Shown one piece after another: positions 27,076 to 36,145 of a stretch of DNA of 64,000 nucleotides. Made by a program: the position numbers and the translations under genes. Position 1 is the first letter of the stretch. Each line of letters starts with the position of its first letter. The notes below the pieces were generated by a model. It was not told the origin of the DNA. It saw nothing but the letters and a program-made list of their open reading frames with translations, and did not search any database. This DNA comes from Aestuariibius sp. HNIBRBA575 (GTDB taxonomy: Bacteria; Pseudomonadota; Alphaproteobacteria; Rhodobacterales; Rhodobacteraceae): assembly GCF_040932005.1 (NCBI RefSeq), contig NZ_CP162414.1, forward strand, positions 2,569,501 to 2,633,500. Reading direction: 5' to 3'.

Positions 27076-28592
27076 TACTTGATCAAGCTTTTCCCGGTCA
27101 TTTCGGCAGGTTGATCCAGCCCCATTAGTTCCAGCAATGTTGGTGCCAGATCCGCCAAGCGACCATCCCGCAGCGTCGCGCCATCCGGCCCCCCAAACAG
27201 CGCAACAGGAACCGGGTTAATCGTGTGCGCCGTATGCGGACCGCCGGTTTCAGGATCAATCATCAATTCGCAATTGCCGTGATCCGCCGTGACAATCATC
27301 GCACCGCCAGCTTTTTCCAAGGCATCCAGAACCTTTGACAGCCCCTGATCCACGGCTTCGCAGGCCTTGATCGCGGCGTCAATATCCCCGGTATGTCCAA
27401 CCATATCTGGGTTCGCGAAATTGGTCACAATCAGATCATAGCCCTTTTCAATGGCCCCCACAAACGCGTCCGTTACTTCGCCTGCGGACATTTCTGGCTG
27501 CAAATCATAGGTCGCCACTTTGGGGGATTTCGGCATAAACCGATCTTCGCCCTGTTCTGGTATCTCTTTGCCACCATTTAAGAAAAATGTAACATGCGGA
27601 TATTTTTCCGTTTCTGCCAACCGGAATTGCGTCAGCCCCTTTTGCGCCACCCAAGCGCCCAACGTGTTCACGATATTGCGTTTCGGAAAAACCGTATCAA
27701 ACCACGCATTATGTGCATCCGAATATTGAACCATTCCCAAAGTGGCGGCCAGTTTTGGCTGCGCGTCGCGGGCGAAACCGTCAAAATCCGGATCCGCAAT
27801 CGCCGCCAAAATCTCACGCGCGCGATCGGCGCGGAAATTCAAACAAAACAGCCCATCCGCAGGCGCAAACCCAGCATATCCCTCAATCACAGTGGCCGGG
27901 ATAAATTCGTCACTGACATCTGCGGCATAGGCGTTTGATATAACTTGCTCAGGGGCGACAGCCACAGGCCCCGTGCCATACACCATCACATCATAGGCCG
28001 TTTTCACCCGATCCCAGCGATTGTCCCGATCCAGCGCCCAGTATCGGCCAATGACACTGCCGATTGTGGCGTTTTTCGGCATACGTGACTGTAATTCGGG
28101 CAAAAACGCATCCGCAGAGCGAGGGGCAACATCGCGCCCGTCGGTGATCGCATGGATCACAACAGGCACCCCTGCCGCCGTGATCGCATCCGCCGCCGCA
28201 ACAATGTGATTGATATGCCCATGCACGCCGCCATCCGACACAACGCCCATCAGATGGGCTGTGCCGCCGCTGGCCTTTAGTTTCTCGACAAAGGCAACCA
28301 GCGCGTCCGTCTTGGCGAAACTGCCATCCTCGATCGATAGGTCAATCTGACCCAGATCCATCGCAACCACGCGCCCGGCCCCAATATTGGTATGGCCCAC
28401 TTCGGAATTGCCCATTTGCCCACGCGGCAAACCGACATCGGGACCATGGGTGATCAATTCGGCATTTGGGCAGGTTTTCATGATCCGATCAAACGCCGGA
28501 GTGGACGCCAAAACCGGTGCATTTCCAACGGGATCGCTACGTTTCCCCCACCCATCCAGGATACAAAGAACAACGGGTTTAGGAATGGTCAT
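27075..28592 (-). CDS. gpmI: 2,3-bisphosphoglycerate-independent phosphoglycerate mutase
   Basis: The 505-residue enzyme interconverts 3- and 2-phosphoglycerate using two Mn ions and a phosphoserine. The N-terminal PVVLCILDGWG metal motif, the catalytic Ser63 in GQMGNSEVGHTNIGAGRV, and the late VTADHGNCE and TAHTINPVPVALFGG metal motifs are all present. Length is normal. It is embedded between rlmH and envC, a frequent order in Rhodobacterales. Confidence 0.97.
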   Translation of the reverse strand: MTIPKPVVLCILDGWGKRSDPVGNAPVLASTPAFDRIMKTCPNAELITHGPDVGLPRGQMGNSEVGHTNIGAGRVVAMDLGQIDLSIEDGSFAKTDALVAFVEKLKASGGTAHLMGVVSDGGVHGHINHIVAAADAITAAGVPVVIHAITDGRDVAPRSADAFLPELQSRMPKNATIGSVIGRYWALDRDNRWDRVKTAYDVMVYGTGPVAVAPEQVISNAYAADVSDEFIPATVIEGYAGFAPADGLFCLNFRADRAREILAAIADPDFDGFARDAQPKLAATLGMVQYSDAHNAWFDTVFPKRNIVNTLGAWVAQKGLTQFRLAETEKYPHVTFFLNGGKEIPEQGEDRFMPKSPKVATYDLQPEMSAGEVTDAFVGAIEKGYDLIVTNFANPDMVGHTGDIDAAIKACEAVDQGLSKVLDALEKAGGAMIVTADHGNCELMIDPETGGPHTAHTINPVPVALFGGPDGATLRDGRLADLAPTLLELMGLDQPAEMTGKSLIK

Positions 28593-28701
28593 GACAGCTC
28601 TCCAAATTGGTCACCGACCTTCTACCTCAGCCCCGCACAGAGGGGAATACTTTGGATTTTTTGTCGGCAAAAATACTTGAAATCCGCCGTTTCGACGCCT
28701 G

Positions 28702-29172
28702 TCACACCCGATGATAGGGCGATCCTGCCAGAATAGACGCGCCGCGATACAATTGTTCACAGAGCATCACCCGCGCTAGCATATGCGGCCAGACCATTTT
28801 TCCGAAACTCAACGACGCATCTGCCTTGGCACGCAGGTTTGGGTCAATACCGTCCGCACCGCCAATCACAAAGGACACGTTTCCGCGCCCTTGATCCCGC
28901 CACCCGGCCAGCATTTGCGCGAAATCAGGCGATGTCATCAATTTACCGCGTTCATCCAAGGTGCAGATCAATGCGTTTTGCCCAATTGCCTTTTCCAACA
29001 ACGGGGCTTCGGCACGCATGCCACCGCCTTTTTTGTCCTCAACCTCAAACAATTCGGCCGGGCCAAGCCCTAAGGCCCGCCCGGTTCGATCAAACCGTTT
29101 CAGGTAATCATCAATCAAGTCACGCTCGGGGCCGGATCTAAGCCGACCCACCGCGCAAATCCGAACCCGCAT
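28702..29172 (-). CDS. rlmH: 23S rRNA (pseudouridine1915-N3)-methyltransferase RlmH
   Basis: The 156-residue SPOUT-fold enzyme methylates pseudouridine 1915 in helix 69 of 23S rRNA. The conserved RICAVGRLRSGPERDLIDDY start, CTLDERGKLMTSPDFAQML, FVIGGADGIDP and the C-terminal LARVMLCEQLYRGASI with ending YHRV are all typical. It follows rsfS by three bases, a pair conserved across many bacteria. Confidence 0.96.
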   Translation of the reverse strand: MRVRICAVGRLRSGPERDLIDDYLKRFDRTGRALGLGPAELFEVEDKKGGGMRAEAPLLEKAIGQNALICTLDERGKLMTSPDFAQMLAGWRDQGRGNVSFVIGGADGIDPNLRAKADASLSFGKMVWPHMLARVMLCEQLYRGASILAGSPYHRV

Positions 29173-29175
29173 GGG

Positions 29176-29553
29176 TTAGGAAATCTTGGGTCGCGCCTGC
29201 TCGGCGACGTCAGCGGCCGGCATCCACATTTTTTCCAGCTGGTAGAATTCGCGAACCTCTGGACGGAAAATGTGAACAATCACGTCGCCCGTATCAATCA
29301 GCACCCAATCGCCGGTTTCCTTGCCTTCCAGCTTGGAATAGACGCCCAGATCCGTTTTGATCTGATCGGTCAACTTTTCGGCCAATGCGGTCACCTGACG
29401 CGTGGACCGACCAGAGGCAATCACCATCCAGTCACCCATTTCAGAGCGCCCGCGCAGATCGATCTGCACCACATCTTCGGCCTTGTTTTCATTAAGTGAC
29501 GCAAGGATAGCAGCCAAAAGTGCATCACTTGCTGTTCTGTCAGACCCGGCCAT
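29176..29553 (-). CDS. rsfS: ribosomal silencing factor RsfS
   Basis: The 125-residue protein binds ribosomal protein uL14 and blocks subunit joining under nutrient limitation. The family blocks KAEDVVQIDLRGRSEMGDWM, IASGRSTRQVTALAEKL and GDWVLIDTGDVIVHIFRPEVR are present. The frame is open to 29652. I prefer ATG 29553 because it has AGAGGGG eight bases upstream and matches the usual RsfS length, but 29595 cannot be excluded. It heads the rsfS-rlmH-gpmI-envC-ctpA run. Confidence 0.9.
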   Translation of the reverse strand: MAGSDRTASDALLAAILASLNENKAEDVVQIDLRGRSEMGDWMVIASGRSTRQVTALAEKLTDQIKTDLGVYSKLEGKETGDWVLIDTGDVIVHIFRPEVREFYQLEKMWMPAADVAEQARPKIS

Positions 29554-29762
29554 CAAAGGCCCCTCTGACTTGGCAGGTTCACCCGCCATATGCATCGCAG
29601 ACAGTTCATTGTCCTCCTGATACGCGCCGCCTGAGGCCCCGACGCTGGGCATATGGTGATGCTAACACCGGATCACGAAAACCTCAATGTCACGTTAACG
29701 CGACATAGCGCCAAACTGTGCCCGCAACACCACAACCCAACGATCTGGCTTGTTTCATTGGG

Positions 29763-30284
29763 TTATTCGCACCTCGGCAGCATTTCGACATCTGCCTCGG
29801 CTAGGAAATCAGACAGGCGCGCATTGCGGACCAATGGCAAAAAAGCGCCATCGGGAATCAACCGGATTGAGGCAGACACCGTATCGTCCATATCCAGCAA
29901 ATCTTGGCGCTGGCACAGTTTCATATCAACGGAAAGCGATCCTTCTGATTGATCGGCATGGTTTGCCTCCCAGATTTGCGCAACGCGTTGAATATTGCGC
30001 ATTTCCGGCAAATCCTCATGCGCAATATAGAAAATTGCAGCACCTTCATTGCGCCGCTGCAAAACAAAGTCACCGCCAATTTTGTCCCCCGTATCAACGC
30101 GTTGCGCTGCAAACTGCACCATTGCTGAATTTGGGATGACATCCACCCCATCTGGCATGTCCAGCGCCACCTCAAAACCGGCAGGATCCGCCGTTAACGG
30201 ATCAACCTGATCCAACTGGTCAAGCGTGGACATAACCACGCTGCTGCACCCCTGCAAAACAAACAATCCAAATATTAAACGCAT
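29763..30284 (-). CDS. putative lipoprotein, function unknown
   Basis: The 173-residue protein has a short hydrophobic start and lipobox (MRLIFGLFVLQGC), so the mature form would be lipid-anchored at Cys13. The remainder is soluble and acidic, with beta-like segments and two further cysteines (LCQRQDL and the terminal RCE). I do not recognise a family. ATG 30284 is preferred; the longer frame to 30305 adds MSIMGII. It is divergent from the DUF2975 gene with a 70-base spacer that carries a strong promoter for the latter. Confidence 0.7.
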   Translation of the reverse strand: MRLIFGLFVLQGCSSVVMSTLDQLDQVDPLTADPAGFEVALDMPDGVDVIPNSAMVQFAAQRVDTGDKIGGDFVLQRRNEGAAIFYIAHEDLPEMRNIQRVAQIWEANHADQSEGSLSVDMKLCQRQDLLDMDDTVSASIRLIPDGAFLPLVRNARLSDFLAEADVEMLPRCE

Positions 30285-30298
30285 AATGATTCCCATAA

Positions 30299-30327
30299 TT
30301 GACATGTATTAATTATCGTTTTACAAT
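30299..30327 (+). promoter_or_regulatory. near-consensus sigma-70 promoter
   Basis: TTGACA (30299-30304), a 17-base spacer and TACAAT (30322-30327) are within one base of consensus. The surrounding 70 bases are AT-rich. The transcript would start about 20 bases before the DUF2975 start, with AAAGGAAA as ribosome site at 30342-30349. Confidence 0.75.
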
Positions 30328-30354
30328 AATTTTTATCAATGCAAAGGAAATTTC

Positions 30355-30888
30355 ATGCAATCGGCTAAATCAACGTTTCTGGCGCAGGTCCTGTTCTACA
30401 TCACCAGCATTTTTATGTTCGCTCTTCCGGTTTTGATCCTGTTTATGGTGATCCAAAATCCGCTCTCTCCTGAAACGGCAGCGATGGTTTTTCCCGACAT
30501 CAACATCCTTGCCCCGCCCCCAAAGCTCGCGCTTTATGCGGTGTTCGCGTTTAACTTGCTCGGGATATGCGTGCTGATCTGGATCTTGTCGCAGATGCGC
30601 AAATTGTTTGATCAATATCGCAAAGGAAACGCGCTGACATTGCGGGCAGCGGGCCACATTCGACAGATCGGGTCTGGGCTATTGGCCCTCGCGATTTTGC
30701 GACTGTTCACGTTGCCGATTACATCTGTGCTGTTAACCATGTCCAATCCTGAAAATAGCCGCGAATTGTCAGTGGCGCTGGGGGATTCAGAAATCGGGTT
30801 TTTATTGGCCGGAGGCTTGATCACGTTGATCGGCTGGGCCATGCACGACGCGGCACATATCGCAGAAGAAAACAAAGGTTTCGTGTAA
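30355..30888 (+). CDS. DUF2975 membrane protein
   Basis: The 177-residue protein has four hydrophobic segments (about 11-36, 57-80, 96-122 and 140-162) and the DUF2975 layout, in which RKLFDQYRKGNALTLRAAGHIRQIGSGLL connects the second and third segments. Such proteins are usually paired with a small YozG-like HTH regulator, as here. The membrane partner is thought to control or sense for the regulator, but the function is not established. Its stop overlaps the regulator start (TAATG at 30886-30890). Confidence 0.85.
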   Translation: MQSAKSTFLAQVLFYITSIFMFALPVLILFMVIQNPLSPETAAMVFPDINILAPPPKLALYAVFAFNLLGICVLIWILSQMRKLFDQYRKGNALTLRAAGHIRQIGSGLLALAILRLFTLPITSVLLTMSNPENSRELSVALGDSEIGFLLAGGLITLIGWAMHDAAHIAEENKGFV

Positions 30889-31109
30889 TGGAGATTGTCG
30901 TCCGGCTGGATGTGATGCTGGCCCTTCATAAAATGAAAGGCAAAACACTGGCCCAAGAGATCGGCATCACCGAACAAAATCTAAGCCTGCTGAAATCCGG
31001 GAAAGTGCGCGGTATCCGGTTCGAAACATTGGCGAAAATCTGTCAGGTGCTGAATTGCCAGCCCGGGGATTTACTAGAGGCCGTGCCAACGTCAGACCCA
31101 AAGCAGTAA
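30888..31109 (+). CDS. YozG-like Cro/C1-family transcriptional regulator
   Basis: The 73-residue protein is a bare helix-turn-helix of the XRE/YozG type. The HTH spans about residues 12-62 and includes KTLAQEIGITEQNLSLLKSG and RFETLAKICQVLNCQPGDLL. It is co-translated with the DUF2975 membrane protein. The pair probably regulates its own promoter. Confidence 0.9.
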   Translation: MEIVVRLDVMLALHKMKGKTLAQEIGITEQNLSLLKSGKVRGIRFETLAKICQVLNCQPGDLLEAVPTSDPKQ

Positions 31110-31157
31110 GCCCAAAAGCGCATGCTGCCCGCGACCCTGACGTTAAAACTGCCCCGC

Positions 31158-31238
31158 CTAGGACAGCGCCAATCCCGGCAATGCCAACAGCGACATCATA
31201 AATACATAGAAAACCGCACGTGCAACAAATGAGAACAT
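31158..31238 (-). CDS. possible 26-residue hydrophobic microprotein
   Basis: ATG 31238 opens MFSFVARAVFYVFMMSLLAL plus PGLALS before TAG at 31160-31158. The peptide is one continuous hydrophobic helix with an N-terminal Arg, like a single-span microprotein or bare signal sequence. GAGG lies about 12 bases upstream. It sits in the otherwise empty 200-base gap between the HTH gene and the mscS-like gene. The evidence is composition only. Confidence 0.3.
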   Translation of the reverse strand: MFSFVARAVFYVFMMSLLALPGLALS

Positions 31239-31310
31239 TCTGCCCTACCTCGCTGATCAAATCCGATGGAATCTCCCGCTTAGGGTGCAGGCCAAAGCGT
31301 TAACAAAACC

Positions 31311-32630
31311 TCACTCTTTGAGGACACGCACCTCTCTTTGTGGGAACGGAATGGCGATGTCGTTTTCTGTGAACGCATCCCAGAGTGCCAGATAGACATT
31401 GCCGCGAATATTGGTCAGGCCACCGGTTGGGTCTTCGATCCAGAACCGCAGAATGTAGTCGACGGAACTGTCACCAAACCCAACGATGTGACAAACAGGT
31501 GGGCGAAATTCCAGAACCCGATCGACGCTTTTGGCGGCTTCGATCGCAATGCGACGCACATCATGGGGGCTGTTGTCATAGGCGGTGCCAAAATGAATAT
31601 CGAGCCGCACATAATCATTGGAATGGGACCAGTTGACCACCTGCCCCGTGATCAAGTCTTCGTTCGGGATCAGGTATTCTTTGCCATTGCGTGTCACCAC
31701 GGATGTATACCGCGCGCCCAGCGTGTTGATCCAACCAAAGGTTTCGCCCAGCGAAATCACATCCCCCGGCTTGATCGATTTATCCAGCAAAATGATGACG
31801 CCCGATACCAGATTGGACACCACTTTTTGCAAACCAAAGCCAAGCCCGACGCCAATCGCGCCAGAAAACACCGCCAGCCCGGTCAAATCCAACCCCACGG
31901 CGCGGAGCCCAACAAAAAACGCCACGCCATAGAGTATCAGTTGCAGAAATTTAACTGCCAACACCTGCATAGACGGGCTGATTTCGGCGTTGGATCGGAT
32001 CTGAGACGTGGCCGTTTGCGCCAGAAAACGCGCAATAAAGAAGAACAATCCAAGGATGAACACCGCCTGCAGCACCATCCAGATCGAAATCCGCATATCG
32101 CCCAGCTCTAGCGCCAGACCGTCCAGTAACACTTCGGTTTCAGCGGTCAGACCCAGAATGCGCAGCGTTACCCAAGCCCAGGCGCCATAGCGCACAATCG
32201 CACGCAATGCAGTGTTACCAATCAGCCGCGTCGCAAAGGCGACAATCAGCCAAGCCAGCGCCAGATTTGCAATGATCGCCAACAAGTACGACCGGGAAGG
32301 CCATGTTATTTCTCGTAAAATTGCAACGGTGATCCATATCAGGATCACAAACACAATCATCCGCATGCGTTTGCGGATAACGATCAAAGCGCGCAGCCGC
32401 CATTTGGGCCAGCCTTCGCGGGCACGCATCCAATCGGTCAGTTTGGGCTGCAACAACCGCGCCGCAAAATGCGCGATCAAAAACAGCGCCAGTGCACCCA
32501 GCAATTGATAGGCCGTGATCGGACGCAACAGGCTCTCAAAAACGCTGACCCCTTGGTCCAACAACCCACGCACGGTTTCCAGCAACGTTGCGGCTTGGTC
32601 TTCTAGGTTTGGTGTTTCTTCGTTTTCCAT
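31311..32630 (-). CDS. MscS-family mechanosensitive channel
   Basis: The 439-residue inner-membrane protein has about six hydrophobic segments (first about 40-60, last about 235-285). The MscS beta domain follows. The pore-lining helix is GLAVFSGAIGVGLGFGLQKV, and the segment LDKSIKPGDVI leads into the beta domain with GARYTSVVTRNGKEYLIPNE. The family releases solutes under osmotic downshock. An ATG at 32678 is also in frame, but 32630 (MENEETPN) has an AGGGCAGGG site and avoids an odd leader. Confidence 0.92.
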   Translation of the reverse strand: MENEETPNLEDQAATLLETVRGLLDQGVSVFESLLRPITAYQLLGALALFLIAHFAARLLQPKLTDWMRAREGWPKWRLRALIVIRKRMRMIVFVILIWITVAILREITWPSRSYLLAIIANLALAWLIVAFATRLIGNTALRAIVRYGAWAWVTLRILGLTAETEVLLDGLALELGDMRISIWMVLQAVFILGLFFFIARFLAQTATSQIRSNAEISPSMQVLAVKFLQLILYGVAFFVGLRAVGLDLTGLAVFSGAIGVGLGFGLQKVVSNLVSGVIILLDKSIKPGDVISLGETFGWINTLGARYTSVVTRNGKEYLIPNEDLITGQVVNWSHSNDYVRLDIHFGTAYDNSPHDVRRIAIEAAKSVDRVLEFRPPVCHIVGFGDSSVDYILRFWIEDPTGGLTNIRGNVYLALWDAFTENDIAIPFPQREVRVLKE

Positions 32631-32753
32631 TTGCCCTGCCCTTGCCCCCAATGTGTCGCGCATATTCGCCCAAGGCAAGCAAATGCACGATTGCAGACAA
32701 ACCTATATAGACCGTGACTTGAAGCGCGCGCCGCGCGGGTGTATCTGGAACGC

Positions 32754-32840
32754 ATGACTCGGATTATTGATATGGATGATCGTGCCCGGCTGCCTTGGCG
32801 GTTTTTTAGGGCGACGCTGACCATTGTGTCCCGCCTTTAG
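32754..32840 (+). CDS. possible 28-residue upstream ORF of leuC
   Basis: ATG 32754 to TAG 32840 encodes MTRIIDMDDRARLPWRFFRA and eight more residues. Arg and aromatic residues are prominent, and there is no leucine run, so a classical leu attenuation leader is not supported. A weak GGAA precedes the start. It covers part of the 268-base spacer between the MscS gene and leuC. Confidence 0.25.
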   Translation: MTRIIDMDDRARLPWRFFRATLTIVSRL

Positions 32841-32845
32841 GGCGA
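32805..32845 (+). repeat. 10-bp direct repeat upstream of leuC
   Basis: TTTAGGGCGA occurs at 32805-32814 and 32836-32845, 31 bases apart (about three helical turns), ending 53 bases before the leuC start. It could be a tandem operator or chance. Confidence 0.4.
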
Positions 32846-32898
32846 ACCATCCCTGTCGCCTAACCTAAATTCAGACAAATCCACGGGAGAGGAACACC

Positions 32899-34305
32899 AT
32901 GACCGCCCCGAAGACACTTTATGATAAAATCTGGGATGCCCATGTTGCCCACGAGGCAGAAGACGGCACCTGTTTGCTCTATATCGACCGCCATCTGGTC
33001 CACGAAGTGACCAGCCCGCAAGCCTTTGAAGGGTTGCGTATGGCAGGTCGCGGCGTGCATGCGCCCGACAAGACCATTGCTGTGCCGGATCACAATGTGC
33101 CGACCACGCTGGACCGCGCCAAAGGCATCGACAACGAAGAATCCCGCATTCAGGTCGAAGCCTTGGACAAAAACGCCAAGGAATTTGGCATCCATTACTA
33201 TCCCGTGTCCGACGTGCGGCAGGGCATCGTGCATATCGTTGGCCCCGAACAGGGCTGGACATTGCCCGGTATGACCGTTGTGTGCGGCGACAGCCACACC
33301 GCGACCCACGGGGCCTTTGGTGCTTTGGCACACGGCATCGGCACATCCGAGGTCGAACATGTGTTGGCCACCCAGACGCTGATCCAGCGCAAGGGCAAAA
33401 ACATGAAGGTCGAAATCACCGGCAAGCTGAACCCGGGCGTCACCGCCAAGGACATCACGCTGGCTGTGATCGGCGAAACCGGCACCGGTGGCGGCACAGG
33501 CTATGTGATCGAATATTGCGGTGAAGCCATTCGCGATCTGTCCATGGAAGGCCGCATGACGGTCTGTAACATGGCCATCGAAGGCGGCGCACGCGCTGGC
33601 ATGATCGCGCCGGATCAAACCACATTTGACTATGTCAAAGGCCGCCCACACGCCCCCAAAGGCGCACAATGGGAAGCCGCGCTAAACTGGTGGAAAACGC
33701 TTTACACCGACGAAGGCGCGCATTTCGACAAAGTTGTGACCCTGAAAGGCGAAGACATTCAGCCGGTTGTGACTTGGGGCACCTCGCCTGAGGATGTTCT
33801 GCCGATCACCGCAACCGTCCCACACCCGTCCGACTTCGAAGGTGGCAAAGTCGACGCGGCGGCACGTTCCATTGAATATATGGGGCTGACTCCGGGCCAG
33901 AAACTGACCGACATCGAAATCGACACCGTGTTTATCGGGTCCTGCACCAATGGCCGTATCGAAGATCTGCGTGCCGTGGCTGATGTGGTCAAAGGCAAAA
34001 AGATCAAAGACGGCATGCGTGCCATGATCGTGCCCGGCTCTGGTCTGGTGCGCGCCCAAGCCGAAGAAGAGGGTCTGGCGGATATTTTCCAAGAGGCCGG
34101 CTTTGAATGGCGTTTGGCGGGCTGTTCCATGTGTCTGGCGATGAACCCCGATCAGCTGAGCGAAGGCGAACGCTGCGCGGCCACATCCAACCGCAACTTC
34201 GAAGGTCGCCAAGGCTACAAAGGCCGCACGCACCTTGTGTCCCCCGCCATGGCAGCCGCGGCTGCATTGACCGGGAAACTGACTGACATCCGGGAGCTGA
34301 TGTAA
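32899..34305 (+). CDS. leuC: 3-isopropylmalate dehydratase large subunit
   Basis: The 468-residue aconitase-family protein isomerises 2- to 3-isopropylmalate with LeuD in leucine synthesis. The 4Fe-4S cysteines are in [15 protein letters not shown] and [12 protein letters not shown]. The substrate segments [17 protein letters not shown] and [10 protein letters not shown] are present. A GGGAGAGGAA ribosome site precedes the ATG. The stop overlaps the leuD start (TAATG), so the subunits are coupled. Confidence 0.98.
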   Translation: MTAPKTLYDKIWDAHVAHEAEDGTCLLYIDRHLVHEVTSPQAFEGLRMAGRGVHAPDKTIAVPDHNVPTTLDRAKGIDNEESRIQVEALDKNAKEFGIHYYPVSDVRQGIVHIVGPEQGWTLPGMTVVCGDSHTATHGAFGALAHGIGTSEVEHVLATQTLIQRKGKNMKVEITGKLNPGVTAKDITLAVIGETGTGGGTGYVIEYCGEAIRDLSMEGRMTVCNMAIEGGARAGMIAPDQTTFDYVKGRPHAPKGAQWEAALNWWKTLYTDEGAHFDKVVTLKGEDIQPVVTWGTSPEDVLPITATVPHPSDFEGGKVDAAARSIEYMGLTPGQKLTDIEIDTVFIGSCTNGRIEDLRAVADVVKGKKIKDGMRAMIVPGSGLVRAQAEEEGLADIFQEAGFEWRLAGCSMCLAMNPDQLSEGERCAATSNRNFEGRQGYKGRTHLVSPAMAAAAALTGKLTDIRELM

Positions 34306-34910
34306 TGGAAAAGTTTGAAAAACTGTCCGGAATTGCGGCACCTATGCCGCTGGTGAATATCGACACCGATATGATCATCCCCAAAGTGTTCTTGAAATCC
34401 ATCGCCCGCACCGGGTTTGGCAAGAACCTGTTTGACGAAATGCGCTATAACCGCGACGGCAGCGAAATCCCTGATTTTGTGCTGAACAAACCGCAATATC
34501 GCGAAGCATCCATTCTGGTCGCCGGCGATAATTTCGGCTGTGGCTCGTCGCGGGAACACGCCCCTTGGGCCATCGCGGATTTCGGCATTAAATGCGTGAT
34601 CTCAACCTCGTTTGCCGACATTTTCTTCAACAATTGCTTTAAAAACGGCATCTTGCCTGTGGTTCTGCCACAGGAACAGGTCGATCTGTTGATGAAAGAC
34701 GCGGAAAAAGGCGCCAATGCCCGGATCGAAGTCGATCTGGTTGAGCAAACCATCACCTCTTCGGATGGCGAAGTCATTTCGTTCGAAGTCGACGCTCACA
34801 AAAAGCATTGCTTGCTCGAAGGTCTGGACGATATCGGCCAAACCATGGCCAAAGTGTCCAGCATCGAAGCATTCGAAGCCAAGGCCAGCCAAGACCGCCC
34901 TTGGGTTTAA
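34305..34910 (+). CDS. leuD: 3-isopropylmalate dehydratase small subunit
   Basis: The 201-residue swivel-domain subunit has the typical start [20 protein letters not shown], the loop [20 protein letters not shown], and [10 protein letters not shown]. It forms the active isomerase with LeuC. A clear terminator follows. leuB lies 4.2 kb further on rather than adjacent. Confidence 0.98.
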   Translation: MEKFEKLSGIAAPMPLVNIDTDMIIPKVFLKSIARTGFGKNLFDEMRYNRDGSEIPDFVLNKPQYREASILVAGDNFGCGSSREHAPWAIADFGIKCVISTSFADIFFNNCFKNGILPVVLPQEQVDLLMKDAEKGANARIEVDLVEQTITSSDGEVISFEVDAHKKHCLLEGLDDIGQTMAKVSSIEAFEAKASQDRPWV

Positions 34911-34927
34911 AGCACAGATATTCTGAT

Positions 34928-34956
34928 AAAGGCCGGGCATTTGTCCGGCCTTTTTT
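34928..34956 (+). terminator. rho-independent terminator of leuCD
   Basis: AAAGGCCGG (34928-34936) pairs with CCGGCCTTT (34945-34953) around an 8-base loop, and a T-run extends to 34956. It begins 17 bases after the leuD stop. Confidence 0.92.
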
Positions 34957-35024
34957 CTTTCCTGCAAAATCATCCCCTTAGCGGTTAACAAAAATTAACC
35001 CCCGACGGGTTGCCAATCACACTA

Positions 35025-35102
35025 CATTTTGTGGCTAACTCAGCGTTCACCTAACCGATCTGGGGGGCAATATTTACCCTGTCCCGGTTCCGCCACAAAA
35101 TG
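35025..35102. repeat. 11-bp inverted repeat in leuD downstream spacer
   Basis: CATTTTGTGGC (35025-35035) and GCCACAAAATG (35092-35102) are exact complements 56 bases apart. A nearer pair, GGTTAA-N6-TTAACC, is at 34983-35000. Related GGTTGC(C)AATC words precede and follow. The 241-base stretch 34957-35197 otherwise holds no gene that I can support. It may be the promoter or leader of the next gene. Confidence 0.45.
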
Positions 35103-35197
35103 GTTGCAATCGCGCACCAGTTCCTTCGCAAAACCGCCCCTATTTTTTTGCCAACTCAATCAGTGACTTGTAGGGCGAAGTAAAACTGGGCAAGATT

Positions 35198-36145
35198 ATG
35201 GCAAAACTGAGGCACCTCGCAGATGAAGGCGAGGATCAAACTGGGAAAAGAGCGCGGCATCGTATCGTGGTCGACCGGGGCGAGGGAAATAGGGCTGTGA
35301 TATCTAAGCTGACAGGAGCTATCCTGCGGGCGCTGATGGTTGTGTTGCTGATTGCAACACCGTCGATCATGTTACCTGCAATTCACGCGGACACTTCGCA
35401 GATCGTGGTCCTTTTGGGGCTACTTGCGGCGGGGTTCACGTTTGTAGAATATAATTCCAATTATCCAAGCCTGGTCGAATTCCGGGACGCACCGCCGTTT
35501 AACCGTGTCCGGTTTCTGGCGTTGTTTGCATCCGTTTTTGTCCTCTCGGCAATTGCATCTGGCAAGGCCAACCCGACCACGATCACTTTGCTGTTTGAAC
35601 TGATCGGCGGACGTGTGTCTGAACTTCTGGACTTCCCGTATTCGCCTGTTCGTTTGGTTGTGCTGATGATGCCAACCGACACAAACGCGGCGTTGATCGC
35701 TGATGTGCGCATCGCTGCTGGTCTGTCTTATTTCGTTTCGATCCTGTCGCTGGGCCTGTTTGTACTGATCCTGCGGTTCAAAGGCTGGCCCAGCCAAACC
35801 GGCGGATTTAACGTCTGGACCAACCTTCCGACTTTTGATCCTACCTCTGGTGGTGACGTCGTGGACCGCCTGAACCGGGATGCAACAGGCAACCTGATTT
35901 TGGGCTTTTTGCTGCCTTTCATCATTCCGGCCTTTGTGAAATTGGCGTCTGACTATATCAATCCTGTGAGTCTTGAAAATCAACATACCTTGATTTGGAT
36001 GATGACCGCATGGGCGTTTTTGCCAGCCAGCCTTTTGATGCGCGGCATTGCAATGAACCGCGTGGCACAGATGATCGTCAATCAACGCCGCCGCGCCTAT
36101 GCAGCGGCCCATGGCGAAGATGTGCACGGCGCGGTGCACGCGTAA
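35198..36145 (+). CDS. conserved multi-pass membrane protein between leuD and leuB
   Basis: The 315-residue protein has a charged N-terminal stretch (1-35), then membrane segments near 40-62, 68-86, 105-122, 172-194, 232-252 and 265-282. The block YNSNYPSLVEFRDAPPFNRV lies after the second segment. I know of it only as an uncharacterised protein linked to the leu genes in Rhodobacterales. Translation may start as late as GTG 35297, which would drop the charged stretch. It overlaps the next gene by one base. Confidence 0.75.
   Translation: MAKLRHLADEGEDQTGKRARHRIVVDRGEGNRAVISKLTGAILRALMVVLLIATPSIMLPAIHADTSQIVVLLGLLAAGFTFVEYNSNYPSLVEFRDAPPFNRVRFLALFASVFVLSAIASGKANPTTITLLFELIGGRVSELLDFPYSPVRLVVLMMPTDTNAALIADVRIAAGLSYFVSILSLGLFVLILRFKGWPSQTGGFNVWTNLPTFDPTSGGDVVDRLNRDATGNLILGFLLPFIIPAFVKLASDYINPVSLENQHTLIWMMTAWAFLPASLLMRGIAMNRVAQMIVNQRRRAYAAAHGEDVHGAVHA

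Noticed and set aside
34983..35000. CtrA site (TTAA-N7-TTAA) near leuD, and a similar word at 17229-17242
   Set aside because: In both cases the spacing is six, not seven, so the CtrA consensus is not met.
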